Shown: one piece after another, positions 15,406 through 24,008 of the stretch
Numbering within the stretch: the first letter of the stretch is position 1
Layout: the number at the start of each line of letters is the position of its first letter
Source: Candidatus Zixiibacteriota bacterium
GTDB taxonomy: Bacteria > Zixibacteria > MSB-5A5 > JAABVY01 > JAHJOQ01
Assembly (NCBI GenBank): GCA_018820315.1
Contig: JAHJOQ010000082.1
Span: forward strand, 1 to 39,432
Length of the DNA stretch: 39,432 bases
Reading direction: 5' to 3'
Position numbers and translations under genes: made by a program
The notes under the pieces: generated by a model
Told to the model about the DNA's origin: nothing
The model's database searches: none
The model's input: only the letters and a program-made list of their open reading frames with translations

Positions 15406-17256
15406 TCAACCGTATCGCCAGCCCCGATCTCTCACGAGTCTTGGATTCGGTTTCCAGTCTGTCAGCTTCTTTGGTGTATTCTCCTGTGGAGGCGGTGCCG
15501 CCTTCCTGGGAGTCGACATGTAGACTTTGGTTTCTTTCTTTGGAGCAATGCTGTACGATTCTTCCGCTGCTCGGATGATCTCCGGCATCAGGCCTTCTTC
15601 CGCGACAGCTTCGGTAAACTTGCGCCGTCCGCTGACCAGATCGCGAAGATAGTTGTCGATCTGCTCTTGCGAATAGTACTTCTCCGGGACATACGCACTC
15701 AGATCCGCACCCTCAGCAGATACGATTTCGTTAGTTCCGAGGAAACTCTTTCTATACTTGTTCGTGTTACGAAGATCGCCGCGCTGAATTGCAGCCATCG
15801 TTTCGATCGGAACGCGTTCGGTTTTACGAATCACATTCTTTGCACCCTTCTCGCCCGCCTCGATTATTTCACCCATTCCGCCCGTGTTGTACTGGAAGAA
15901 TGAGACCTTATCAGGGTAATTCGCCGTCAAATCCATGATGATCCGATAGAACTGGTTCACCTTGTGTGCGCGCGAGCCCACAATGAACGGATCCGTGCCG
16001 ACCGTGCGAACCGATTCGCCAGCCTTCGCCGGGTTTGATGCGTAGCTGTGGCTCGATTCACCCCAAAGATAGGCCAGGGCTGCCTGAATCGGTGTCAATT
16101 GCTGCGCAAATGCCATGATCGTGTTGCGTCGGGTTATGAATGCGAACACAAGTCCGTCAAGCTCATCCAGCTCCGGGAGGTTATAAGATGGGTACCAGAT
16201 ATTTTTCATCGAGAACGGTCCCCAGCCTCGCTTGATCTTCATCTGCTTCTTCATCGCCACAGCGCGACCATTTCCGCAGAGGTTCTCGTCGAGGAAATCG
16301 GGCTGACCTGCGGCGTTTATCATCACATTTTCATACAGAGCGCTCTTGTGCACGAGGGCATTATACATCGCCTCTTGAAGCTTCTTATCGACATCGGTCT
16401 TAACGAAGAAATTCGCTTCTGAACCGTATGCGGAGCCATCTTTGTTCAGGAAACATATATCATCCTGACAAACAAGCGTCCGCTCGCCTTTCGACCAATC
16501 GAGGCCGAGCTGATGGCAGGACCAGGTGCTCTTGCCGGTAGCGGAAAGCCCAAACAGAAACACTCCATACTTCTTCAGCTTGTTTGTCTTCGGATCGCGG
16601 ATTATCACAACCTTCGTGCCGGCATGCAGACCGAGCATCCCGAGAGCATCGGCTGCGTGCATGCCGTTACGCAGAAAGCCCTTCTTGTCCTCGCCCATGT
16701 AATCTGATCCGAGCACGATCGTCACGTTGTGGTCAGGCAACACCAAAGCCTGCTGACGAATCTGGTGTTCGTCGGGAATGTGAATCAGCGTAAACTCCGG
16801 ACCGGGTGCCTTCGTTACCGGACCCATCGTGTTTCCCCACATGTATGCCTGGCGATGATTCTTTGGATCAGCCACAGACATATAGAGATTGCACTTCGGA
16901 TTGTATTCGGAATTCTGTCCCATCTGACGCTTCAGATGCACGAACGGCAATGTCTCCATCAGGTGCAGAACTTTTTCCAATTCGTCGGGTGCATTGGAAA
17001 TTATCTTCTTCTTCTCGTCAGAGATGTTGAATTCTCTGACCTTCTCAGAACCGAGCGTGACTGTCTTTCCGCCGATTCGGCTTGAGATCGCCGAACGCCA
17101 TCCCCATGAGCCGAACTTAGTCTGTGTGCCGTGGAGGATCGCCGGTTCGCGGATATCATCGAGGTCCACTTCTCTGATGTTCGGGCCATGCAGGCATTTT
17201 TGCAAATTCCTACGGAATCGTGCGTAAATCTCAGGCTGGTATAACGAGTCGGACAT
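15406..17256 (-). CDS. Divergent ATP-type phosphoenolpyruvate carboxykinase
   Basis: 616 residues against about 540 in E. coli PckA. The nucleotide site is clear: FLFGLSATGKST (P-loop, residues 236-244, K242) followed by a second acidic kinase motif CQDDICFL (D265, D266). Upstream, VLGSDYMGEDKKGFLRNGM corresponds to the PckA GT.YAGE.KKG.F block, whose lysine and nearby residues bind oxaloacetate and metal. The expected reaction is oxaloacetate + ATP to PEP + CO2 + ADP. The glycine of the usual GLSGTGKTT is alanine here, and the C-terminus carries a Pro/Lys-rich tail of about 60 residues. It starts 6 bases after ndk (AAGGAG and GGAG upstream) and closes a four-gene operon. Kinase-only or regulatory activity cannot be excluded. 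Confidence 0.78.
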   Translation of the reverse strand: MSDSLYQPEIYARFRRNLQKCLHGPNIREVDLDDIREPAILHGTQTKFGSWGWRSAISSRIGGKTVTLGSEKVREFNISDEKKKIISNAPDELEKVLHLMETLPFVHLKRQMGQNSEYNPKCNLYMSVADPKNHRQAYMWGNTMGPVTKAPGPEFTLIHIPDEHQIRQQALVLPDHNVTIVLGSDYMGEDKKGFLRNGMHAADALGMLGLHAGTKVVIIRDPKTNKLKKYGVFLFGLSATGKSTWSCHQLGLDWSKGERTLVCQDDICFLNKDGSAYGSEANFFVKTDVDKKLQEAMYNALVHKSALYENVMINAAGQPDFLDENLCGNGRAVAMKKQMKIKRGWGPFSMKNIWYPSYNLPELDELDGLVFAFITRRNTIMAFAQQLTPIQAALAYLWGESSHSYASNPAKAGESVRTVGTDPFIVGSRAHKVNQFYRIIMDLTANYPDKVSFFQYNTGGMGEIIEAGEKGAKNVIRKTERVPIETMAAIQRGDLRNTNKYRKSFLGTNEIVSAEGADLSAYVPEKYYSQEQIDNYLRDLVSGRRKFTEAVAEEGLMPEIIRAAEESYSIAPKKETKVYMSTPRKAAPPPQENTPKKLTDWKPNPRLVRDRGWRYG

Positions 17257-17262
17257 CTCCGG

Positions 17263-17685
17263 TCACTCCTTGGGGAGGATTTCATCCTCACTGAAGAAAA
17301 AGGCAACTTCAATCTTGGCATTCGCGGCGCTGTCTGAACCGTGCACCACATTTCTCTCTATCGAGGTTCCGAACTCGCGACGAATCGTGTCATATTTCGC
17401 CTTCGCGGGATCGGTTGCACCCATCAGGTTGCGCCATCTGTCAATGGAATCGTGACCGCCGATAACCATCACGACGATCGGCCCTGAGGTCATGAACTCC
17501 ACCAGCGGCTTGTAGAACGGTTTGTCTGCGTGGACAGCGTAGAATTTCTCGGCTCTCTCTTTTGTGAGATGAAGCACTTTCATCCCCCGGAGGATCAACC
17601 CCTCCTTCTCGATCTTGCTGACAATCGCCCCTATCAGCTTGCGTTGGACGCCGTCAGGTTTCACTATACCCAGTGTATTGGCCAT
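17263..17685 (-). CDS. ndk: Nucleoside diphosphate kinase
   Basis: 140 residues, the standard Ndk length. It has the active-site motif NVVHGSDS with phospho-histidine H115, the N-terminal GIVKPDGV, and GPIVVMVIGG before the nucleotide-binding helix. It transfers the gamma phosphate between nucleoside tri- and diphosphates in the cytoplasm. It lies 9 bases after the aminotransferase fusion and 6 bases before the PEP carboxykinase, so its nucleotide balancing may serve the carboxykinase step. The GGAG ribosome site is well placed. Nothing is missing. Confidence 0.97.
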   Translation of the reverse strand: MANTLGIVKPDGVQRKLIGAIVSKIEKEGLILRGMKVLHLTKERAEKFYAVHADKPFYKPLVEFMTSGPIVVMVIGGHDSIDRWRNLMGATDPAKAKYDTIRREFGTSIERNVVHGSDSAANAKIEVAFFFSEDEILPKE

Positions 17686-17694
17686 CGTATACTC

Positions 17695-20040
17695 CTAACC
17701 CATCAACTCACGAATTCGTGATTTCATTGCCTCGCCCGGAATCGCTGCAATATTAACTTTATACACGTCAGCTACCCTGAATAGCTGGTGGAAATTACGG
17801 CGCTGCAGGTCCTCATTCTCGACCGAAGATGACAGCATGTACGGATTGAAGAAGGGTTGCGTCGAGTACGGCTCCATCCCTGCCTTCGATTGAGGACGAT
17901 ACCGGCCTTCAGTGATCAGATCGAGCGCATCCGCCTCTTTCAGTTTCTCCACAGCCGGAGAATTCGGCTCAAAGCACATGATAGCGATTTTGTTCAAGCG
18001 AGTTCTCTTTGTGTATCCGGTTGGTCCCGCAATCCACGACGGATCGACCATAGCGCGGGAGTCATTGGCTCCCCAGTAGCAATACGGCTCACCCATATCG
18101 AGTGGGCATTCCTCGCCGCTGTCATCGAAGCTCGTCCAGTCGGCCCGAGTCGTTACGACATTCTCGCACTTGCTCCGGTCGAATATTCTCGCATAGTGCG
18201 GGAATTTCTTAGCGATCGATGTCTTAAAGTAGAATTTTCGTTCCGGTGCATCTGCGATTGCTTCGCTGCCCCTATAGCGAACGAAAACCCAGTCGTTAGT
18301 TACGAATTTCGCCTTGCCGTCCTCAAGCAGACTGAAGAAAGTCGAACCGCGTTTCATATCCTTTGGACCGATCAGCGCCAGACCGCGTCCGTCAAAGTCC
18401 AGGCATGCAGCGCGGATTCCGTGAACATCCAGCAGACGTTCGCTGATTTGAGCCGTCATACCGAGCGCCCAGCTTCTGACCTGACCGTAGTGAGATGTGT
18501 TAAACATCACCGCAGTCTTCATGTCGGGATTGTAGTACGCGTATGGCGTCCTTCCCGGCACACCATCGACTACATATATGATGCCGTGCGGTTCGAGATC
18601 AGATTCGAGCTGCGCTGGATACCAGTTCTCCACCCAGAAGTCATACAGATGCGGCACATTTGTGCGCAGTTGAATGATGATACCATTGATGTTCGCATTC
18701 CACTCGAAATAGCGATCATAGGGGAGAGCATTCTCCGCTTCCTGAACCAGAACATCACGTTCATCAACAGAAATTTCAAGTTCCGACTTTGTCATGCCGC
18801 GCGGGTGAGTCATTACATTCTGGAGAGCAACGCGCTTGTACTTCGGTGATTCCGTAAGCTTCGTCATTGCCTCGATGATCCGGTCAGTACCTTCGTCGAT
18901 CTTATCCATAGATGTAGAATACGACAGCCGGATATTCTGGTCCGCTCCAAATGCGCTGCCGGGGACGACGGCGACCGCCGCTTCCTTTAGCAGGTAGTAG
19001 GAGAGGCCATAGGAATTTCGAATCTTCATCCCGCCGGATTCAGTGTTGTAGTATTCCGATGTGTTCGGGAACAGATAGAATGCACCCTGCGGCTCATAAC
19101 AGTTTATTCCGGGGATGCGCCGAATCTTGTTCAGCATGAAATTCCTGCGTGCCTGAAACTCTGCCACCATCTGACTGATCTCGGCTTTGTGGCCGGAAAG
19201 CGCCTCTGCAGCAGCCTTCTGCGCGATCGAGTTTGCGTTCGAGGTCGAGTGGGACTGCACTATGTCCATCGCGCTGATTATCGCTCGCGGTCCTGCGGCA
19301 TAGCCGATCCGCCAGCCGGTCATGGCATACGATTTCGAGACGCCATTTATGATGACTGTCTTCTCTCGAATCTTTTCACCAAGCGATGCGATGGAGCAGA
19401 AGCGGTATCCGTCATAGATGATATGCTCATAGATCTCATCTGCAACAATCAGCAATCCCTCCGACACGGCAATCTCGCAGATTGCCTGCAGTTGTTCGCG
19501 CGTGTAGGCCGATCCGGTAGGATTGCCTGGATTGTTGATGATTATTGCTTTAGTATTGAAATTGATGTTCGCCTTAAGTTCATCCGGTGTGATGCGAAAT
19601 CCATTCTCCTCGCGAGTCGGTACAATTACCGGCTTGCCATCAGCGAGCAAAACCTGCTGCGGGTAGGATACCCAGTATGGCGAAGGGATGATAACCTCCT
19701 CGTCGCGATTGATGATCGCAAGGAAGAGGTTGTACAGACTGTGCTTGGCTCCGCATGAGACAATAATCTCTTTGGCACTGTAGTCCAGTCCGTGATCCTG
19801 CTTCAAACGGGTGCGAATCGCGGCCTTGAGTTCCGGGATGCCGTCGTTGGCCGTGTATCCGGTGAAGTTATTTTCGATGGCGTTTATGCCGGCTTTCTTG
19901 ATATCGGACGGAGTATTGAAATCTGGCTCACCGACTGAGAAATCGATCACATCGATTCCCTCACCCTTCATCGCTTTGGCTTTTGCGCTGATGCGAAGAG
20001 TCGGGGATAGCTCCAGCCTGCCGATCCTGTTGGAAATCAT
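17695..20040 (-). CDS. Aspartate aminotransferase fused to degenerate PEPCK/HPrK-like domain
   Basis: 781 residues from the ATG at 20040 (a GTG at 20043 is an alternative; the following residue numbers count from that GTG). Residues 1-395 form a complete fold-type I aminotransferase of the aspartate class: NNPGNPTG, DEIYE, the PLP lysine K237 in NGVSKSYAMTGWRIGY, and the substrate-binding arginine in IRLSYS (R372). Residues about 400-782 are an unusual second domain. It looks like the PEP carboxykinase/HPr kinase fold: MFNTSHYGQVRSWALGM lines up with the PckA block before the P-loop, then LALIGPKDMKRGSTFF (P-loop position, 559-568) and VTNDWVFVR (second kinase motif). The P-loop is one residue too long and has no Lys before Ser-Thr, so ATP binding is probably lost or changed. 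Role inferred: oxaloacetate supply with a sensing or scaffolding partner domain. The flotillin gene ends 3 bases upstream. Confidence 0.82.
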   Translation of the reverse strand: MISNRIGRLELSPTLRISAKAKAMKGEGIDVIDFSVGEPDFNTPSDIKKAGINAIENNFTGYTANDGIPELKAAIRTRLKQDHGLDYSAKEIIVSCGAKHSLYNLFLAIINRDEEVIIPSPYWVSYPQQVLLADGKPVIVPTREENGFRITPDELKANINFNTKAIIINNPGNPTGSAYTREQLQAICEIAVSEGLLIVADEIYEHIIYDGYRFCSIASLGEKIREKTVIINGVSKSYAMTGWRIGYAAGPRAIISAMDIVQSHSTSNANSIAQKAAAEALSGHKAEISQMVAEFQARRNFMLNKIRRIPGINCYEPQGAFYLFPNTSEYYNTESGGMKIRNSYGLSYYLLKEAAVAVVPGSAFGADQNIRLSYSTSMDKIDEGTDRIIEAMTKLTESPKYKRVALQNVMTHPRGMTKSELEISVDERDVLVQEAENALPYDRYFEWNANINGIIIQLRTNVPHLYDFWVENWYPAQLESDLEPHGIIYVVDGVPGRTPYAYYNPDMKTAVMFNTSHYGQVRSWALGMTAQISERLLDVHGIRAACLDFDGRGLALIGPKDMKRGSTFFSLLEDGKAKFVTNDWVFVRYRGSEAIADAPERKFYFKTSIAKKFPHYARIFDRSKCENVVTTRADWTSFDDSGEECPLDMGEPYCYWGANDSRAMVDPSWIAGPTGYTKRTRLNKIAIMCFEPNSPAVEKLKEADALDLITEGRYRPQSKAGMEPYSTQPFFNPYMLSSSVENEDLQRRNFHQLFRVADVYKVNIAAIPGEAMKSRIRELMG

Positions 20041-20043
20041 CAC

Positions 20044-21444
20044 TTATTCCTTGGCTGGGTTGCTCTTCGGAGGCTGATGCTCGATCTCTTGCCCACCCTG
20101 TTCGGACAACTTCTTCAGCCACGATTCCAGATCAAATCCTGAGAGCGATTTTACGACTGTCGGCAATTGCGCCATCATCGACGCGAGTTCGCCCGTCACC
20201 TTGGAGGTTCCGAGCTTGCCGTCGTTCGAGATCATCACGATCTTGTCGATCTTCGAAATCGGCGCTGCCATCTCGCGAGCGAGTTCGGGCAGTTTTTCGA
20301 ACATCATCTGAAGTAAAGCAGGCTGCGAATACGAATTCCAGGATTCTGCCTTTTTGCGTAGCGCCTCGGCTTCCGCCCGACCAATCTTTTCAATAAGTTC
20401 GGCCTCAATCACTCCCTGGATTCGCTTGGCTTCAGCCATACCTTTCGCTTCCGCCTCAAGCCGGAACTGCTCCGCCTCTGCGGGCTTGCGGACGGTCGCA
20501 TCGAGTTCCTGCTCGACTCGTTCGATCTCTTTTTTCTCGATCTCGATCGCGGAGTTCTTCTCGATGAGCCTGACTTTGCCCTCTTCGGTCTTCAGATCCT
20601 GATTCAGTTTGTGGCGCTGCAATTCATAGGAGAAATCAGCGTCCGCTTTTCTGCGGTTGAGTTCAGTCTGCAATTCAGCATTCTTTAGTTGAAGGTCCTG
20701 GTTCGCTTCCGCGACTTCAGTATCTGCGATAAGTTTCGCGATGTCTCCATCCTTCTTCGCTTGTGCGGATTTGATGATTGCATCGCGAGCAGCCTCGGCT
20801 TCGGCGACTTCGGCATCGCGCCTTGCCTCTACTATGCGCGGCTTTCCGAGCGCTTCGAGATAGCCGGACGGATCGGTGATTTCCTTGAGGTTGAAAGAGA
20901 GCAGTTTCAAGCCCATGTTTGAGAAATAACCACCGACATCATCGAACACCTTTGCAGCGAAATCTTTTCGATTTTTATTCAGCGATTCGATATTCATTGT
21001 TCCAATCAGGGCACGAGTCGAACCTTCGAGAGTCCTGAAAGCCACGTCGCGTATGTCACTGACTGCTTTTCCGAGGAACTGCTCAGACGCGAGGTGAATC
21101 GATGGCTCGTCACCCGCGATCTTCACTTCAGCCGTTCCACGGACCGTGCATCGGATACCATTCGTGGAAATCGCGTCATCAACCTGAATCTCCATGGGGA
21201 TTATCTCCAGTGGGAGAATCTGAGCCTGTTCGATGAATGGGCGCACAAATGTTCCACCCCCGATACGAAAACGGTACCCGATTTGGCGCACCGACCCATC
21301 AGGCATGGTAATCGAGCGTTTCTTCCCTCCCGAGACAATCAGTACTTCGTTCGGACCCACTTTGCGGTAGTTCTTGAGCACAACTACCACTATCGTAGCC
21401 ATAATCACCACGACTGCAATTATTATTATAACCAGGGGGCTCAC
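20044..21444 (-). CDS. Flotillin-like SPFH membrane scaffold protein
   Basis: 466 residues from the GTG at 21444, chosen because AAGGAG lies 8 bases upstream; the GTG at 21453 sits almost on that site. One N-terminal membrane helix (about 3-24) is followed by an SPFH/band 7 domain (about 30-200), then a long charged Ala/Glu-rich coiled coil (about 205-365; repeats such as AEAEAARDA and AEAKGMAEAKR) and the flotillin-type C-terminal region. Flotillins oligomerise on the membrane and organise microdomains. It is the first gene of an operon with three soluble metabolic genes, so it may tether them at the membrane. That link is inference from gene order. Confidence 0.9.
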   Translation of the reverse strand: MSPLVIIIIAVVVIMATIVVVVLKNYRKVGPNEVLIVSGGKKRSITMPDGSVRQIGYRFRIGGGTFVRPFIEQAQILPLEIIPMEIQVDDAISTNGIRCTVRGTAEVKIAGDEPSIHLASEQFLGKAVSDIRDVAFRTLEGSTRALIGTMNIESLNKNRKDFAAKVFDDVGGYFSNMGLKLLSFNLKEITDPSGYLEALGKPRIVEARRDAEVAEAEAARDAIIKSAQAKKDGDIAKLIADTEVAEANQDLQLKNAELQTELNRRKADADFSYELQRHKLNQDLKTEEGKVRLIEKNSAIEIEKKEIERVEQELDATVRKPAEAEQFRLEAEAKGMAEAKRIQGVIEAELIEKIGRAEAEALRKKAESWNSYSQPALLQMMFEKLPELAREMAAPISKIDKIVMISNDGKLGTSKVTGELASMMAQLPTVVKSLSGFDLESWLKKLSEQGGQEIEHQPPKSNPAKE

Positions 21445-21470
21445 AGTATGCACTCCTTACGAATGATAAA

Positions 21471-21488
21471 CGGCGGCAAGTACCGCCG
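21471..21488 (-). promoter_or_regulatory. GC-rich hairpin in the flotillin operon leader
   Basis: CGGCGG and CCGCCG (6-bp perfect stem, 6-base loop) lie between the promoter at 21511-21540 and the ribosome site near 21455, inside the predicted mRNA leader. It may protect the mRNA or tune translation. No T run follows on the minus strand, so it is not a classic attenuator. Confidence 0.4.
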
Positions 21489-21510
21489 CCAAGATAATTT
21501 TTTCACAAAG

Positions 21511-21540
21511 AATATAATGGTTTTGCTGCAAGGCTGTCAA
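21511..21540 (-). promoter_or_regulatory. Sigma-70 promoter of the flotillin-pckA operon
   Basis: On the minus strand TTGACA (21540-21535) and TATATT (21516-21511) are 18 bases apart, about 60 bases upstream of the flotillin start. Confidence 0.7.
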
Positions 21541-21660
21541 CCGATCTTTTGACTTTCGGCTCGAATTGACTGGAGGTACGACGGATCAATATCTGAATCG
21601 GACAAGTCGAACAAGGAGCCGCCATTCGGCTCTCTGCATTCTGATTCCCGGCGCCTCGCA

Positions 21661-21693
21661 ATAAGAAACGGGAGTCAATTTATCGACCCCCGT
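21661..21693 (-). terminator. Terminator after the M43 protease gene
   Basis: On the minus strand ACGGGGGTC pairs with GACTCCCGT (one mismatch) across an 8-base loop and is followed by TTCTTAT, 29 bases past the stop codon at 21722. Confidence 0.7.
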
Positions 21694-21721
21694 CAGTACT
21701 TCTATAATGGGTCTGTCTGTG

Positions 21722-23620
21722 CTACGGGCAGCTTTCGCATGGTGCAGCGCCACCGCTGAATATGTATGAGATTATGTACACAACATCATCGATGTCAACT
21801 CCACCCGAACAGTCTGCATCTCCTGACTCAACCGGAATCGGTGCCGGCCCGCCGGTGAAGATGTAGCTGATCAGGTAGACGACGTCATCAATGTCTATCT
21901 CAAGGCTGGCATCAGCATCGCCGCATACCCATTCCGGAGGCGGCGGATCATCGATCACCATTGATATCGTTACAGTATCCTTCGCGCCCGTCTGATCAGT
22001 GACTATGACTGAAAAGTAGTAGCTGTCCTTCCATCCCGGCGTGCCGGAGAGAACTCCGGTGCTGTTATTGATAGAAAGCCCGAATGGGAATTGACCGATG
22101 CCCTTAGCCCACGTATATGGTCCGACTCCTCCAACCGCCCAGAATTGGTATGTATATGGTTCCTGATAGTAAGCATCATTCAAGTCCAGGCAGCACTGGA
22201 TATAGACGCCCTCTGCTTCGCACGGATCCCCGGTTCCGTCTCCGTCTGCATCATATTGGTAGATATTCGAGATCATGGGACAATTGTCGCAGGCATCGCC
22301 AAACGTATCGTTATCTGTGTCAGTCTGCGATGGGTTCGCATCGTCCGGACAGTTGTCCTCAAGACAGGTGTTGAGCACGTAGCCGGGATCGCCGTACCCG
22401 TCGTCATCGGAATCGGTACAGTCGTCGCACGCGTCGCCGAGCCCGTCGGCATCGCCATCAAATTGATCGCGGTTCGGTGTCGATTCGCAGTTGTCGCAAA
22501 CGTTACCAACAGTGTCGGCATCACTGTCTTCCTGTCCCAGGTTCGCCACTGTTGGACAGTTATCGTTTACGTTCAGAATGCCGTCGTTGTCAACATCGGT
22601 ATCGGTCCACGAGAATAGCTCGGATGATATCCAGCATTGCATCCTGCCAGATTGCTGGTATGAGAACTCTGTCTGGCAAACATCCGACGAATAGCCCATG
22701 TAATTCTGAACGTCCGTGGTTCCCCAGCTTTTGCCACTGCAGGGATCGGAACCGCCCGGAGGGCTGCAACTAAAATTGGTGGGTGTCGGATCTGTATCTG
22801 CGCAGAAGTCGCCTCTTATGTCGCCAAATGAGGTCTGCGGCTCCTCGTAGCATCCACCACACTCGGTCACTTCATCAACGCCGTGGAATGTATGCCACAG
22901 TCCGAGACAATGTCCCACTTCGTGAGAAAGAGTGGTGTAGTTGTAGCCTATGTAGCTGTCATCAACTATGATACCACCCAGATAGTTGAGAGCTCTCGAA
23001 TCCCAGGGGAAAGTGCCGACTCCGATGTAAAACGAATTGATGTCGACAATATATATGTTGAGCTTAGTGCCAGGGCTGTCGGAATTGTTGAATTTCATTC
23101 CCGATTCTTCCGGATCCTCGAAAAACCTGTATTGAGTCGAGTTAATGAACTCTGTCTCGTATAGGAATTGTATCTTGTGGGGCAGATAGTCCGCCTGGAG
23201 CCTGTCAACTGCCGCGTCGACCTCCGCCTGCGTGGCTGCTGAATTGGAACCGTCATCCTCTCGAAACACATTAAACTTCAGTCTTATCCAGATGATCGGG
23301 TCGTACTGCTCGGGCAGGTATAAATTGCGGGTAGCAGGGTTGTCGCACGATCCCTGGCTGGGGCAGGGAAGAGCAGGATCGAACATGAAATCCTTGTCTG
23401 CCGCATTCTGTTCATAGCTAACCTGCGTGTTGCACCAGTTCCCGCCATACTCGTGGATGATCTCTCTCGCCTGTTGCGGGTTGCTCTCAGCCTGCAGCTT
23501 CCATTCCGGAATTGGCTCGGCCCTGTCGCTTCCCGAAGTCGCGTCTTCCGCAAGGCTGATCGAGACCATGCTGAGAACAAGCACAAGTGCAAGGGAAAAT
23601 CGCAAAACTCTCACTTTCAT
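21722..23620 (-). CDS. Secreted M43 (pappalysin-type) metalloprotease with dockerin
   Basis: 632 residues from the ATG at 23620 (a GTG at 23632 is an alternative). Signal peptide about 1-24 (ISLAEDA). The zinc site is [13 protein letters not shown] (extended HExxHxxGxxH, near residues 233-243), with the Met-turn in NYMGYS and paired cysteines typical of M43B enzymes. Next come thrombospondin type 3 calcium repeats (about 340-470; [18 protein letters not shown]), an Ig-like putative-binding domain (about 475-560; [15 protein letters not shown]) and a dockerin with two calcium loops ([24 protein letters not shown]). The protein ends AAPCESCP. An extracellular calcium-stabilised endopeptidase is expected. 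It has its own promoter and terminator. Confidence 0.9.
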   Translation of the reverse strand: MKVRVLRFSLALVLVLSMVSISLAEDATSGSDRAEPIPEWKLQAESNPQQAREIIHEYGGNWCNTQVSYEQNAADKDFMFDPALPCPSQGSCDNPATRNLYLPEQYDPIIWIRLKFNVFREDDGSNSAATQAEVDAAVDRLQADYLPHKIQFLYETEFINSTQYRFFEDPEESGMKFNNSDSPGTKLNIYIVDINSFYIGVGTFPWDSRALNYLGGIIVDDSYIGYNYTTLSHEVGHCLGLWHTFHGVDEVTECGGCYEEPQTSFGDIRGDFCADTDPTPTNFSCSPPGGSDPCSGKSWGTTDVQNYMGYSSDVCQTEFSYQQSGRMQCWISSELFSWTDTDVDNDGILNVNDNCPTVANLGQEDSDADTVGNVCDNCESTPNRDQFDGDADGLGDACDDCTDSDDDGYGDPGYVLNTCLEDNCPDDANPSQTDTDNDTFGDACDNCPMISNIYQYDADGDGTGDPCEAEGVYIQCCLDLNDAYYQEPYTYQFWAVGGVGPYTWAKGIGQFPFGLSINNSTGVLSGTPGWKDSYYFSVIVTDQTGAKDTVTISMVIDDPPPPEWVCGDADASLEIDIDDVVYLISYIFTGGPAPIPVESGDADCSGGVDIDDVVYIISYIFSGGAAPCESCP

Positions 23621-23723
23621 CGTGACTCTCACTTTCTATAATAATTGATTGTATTCAAACCAACATCGAGGCGACACCAGCCTGCCCCCGATTCCCATGA
23701 GATATAATGGATTATACAGATGC

Positions 23724-23752
23724 AATATATCCTGTTTGGGCCTGCATGTCAA
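23724..23752 (-). promoter_or_regulatory. Promoter of the M43 protease gene
   Basis: On the minus strand TTGACA (23752-23747) and TATATT (23729-23724) have a 17-base spacer, giving a leader of roughly 100 bases. The remaining intergenic sequence to 24008 shows only an 11-base tandem repeat (GTCCTTTTTCA, near 23909-23931) and no clear gene. Confidence 0.65.
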
Positions 23753-24008
23753 CTGCAAACTGCAAAAAAAGTATACCTACATGTTGTCGGCCGTGGTTCA
23801 GACTTGCGGGTCGTGCGTTCCACCCAGACCGAGAGGGCCATCCTCCCGCAATCAGCCTATTTCTATTGTAGGAAACAGCAAATTCTGCGACATGGTTCCT
23901 CAGTTGGTCCTTTTTCAGTCCTTTTTCAGTTTACTCTTGCGCTCAAGCCAGTGCAAAGTATCTTCTTGGTTTGATAATTGCCTGTTTCAATGAAAGGTAG
24001 TTGACTTG

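Noticed and set aside
17857-18849. 330-codon open frame on the plus strand
   Set aside because: It lies wholly antisense to the aminotransferase fusion, has no ribosome site, and its translation is Arg/His/Ile-rich without domain character.
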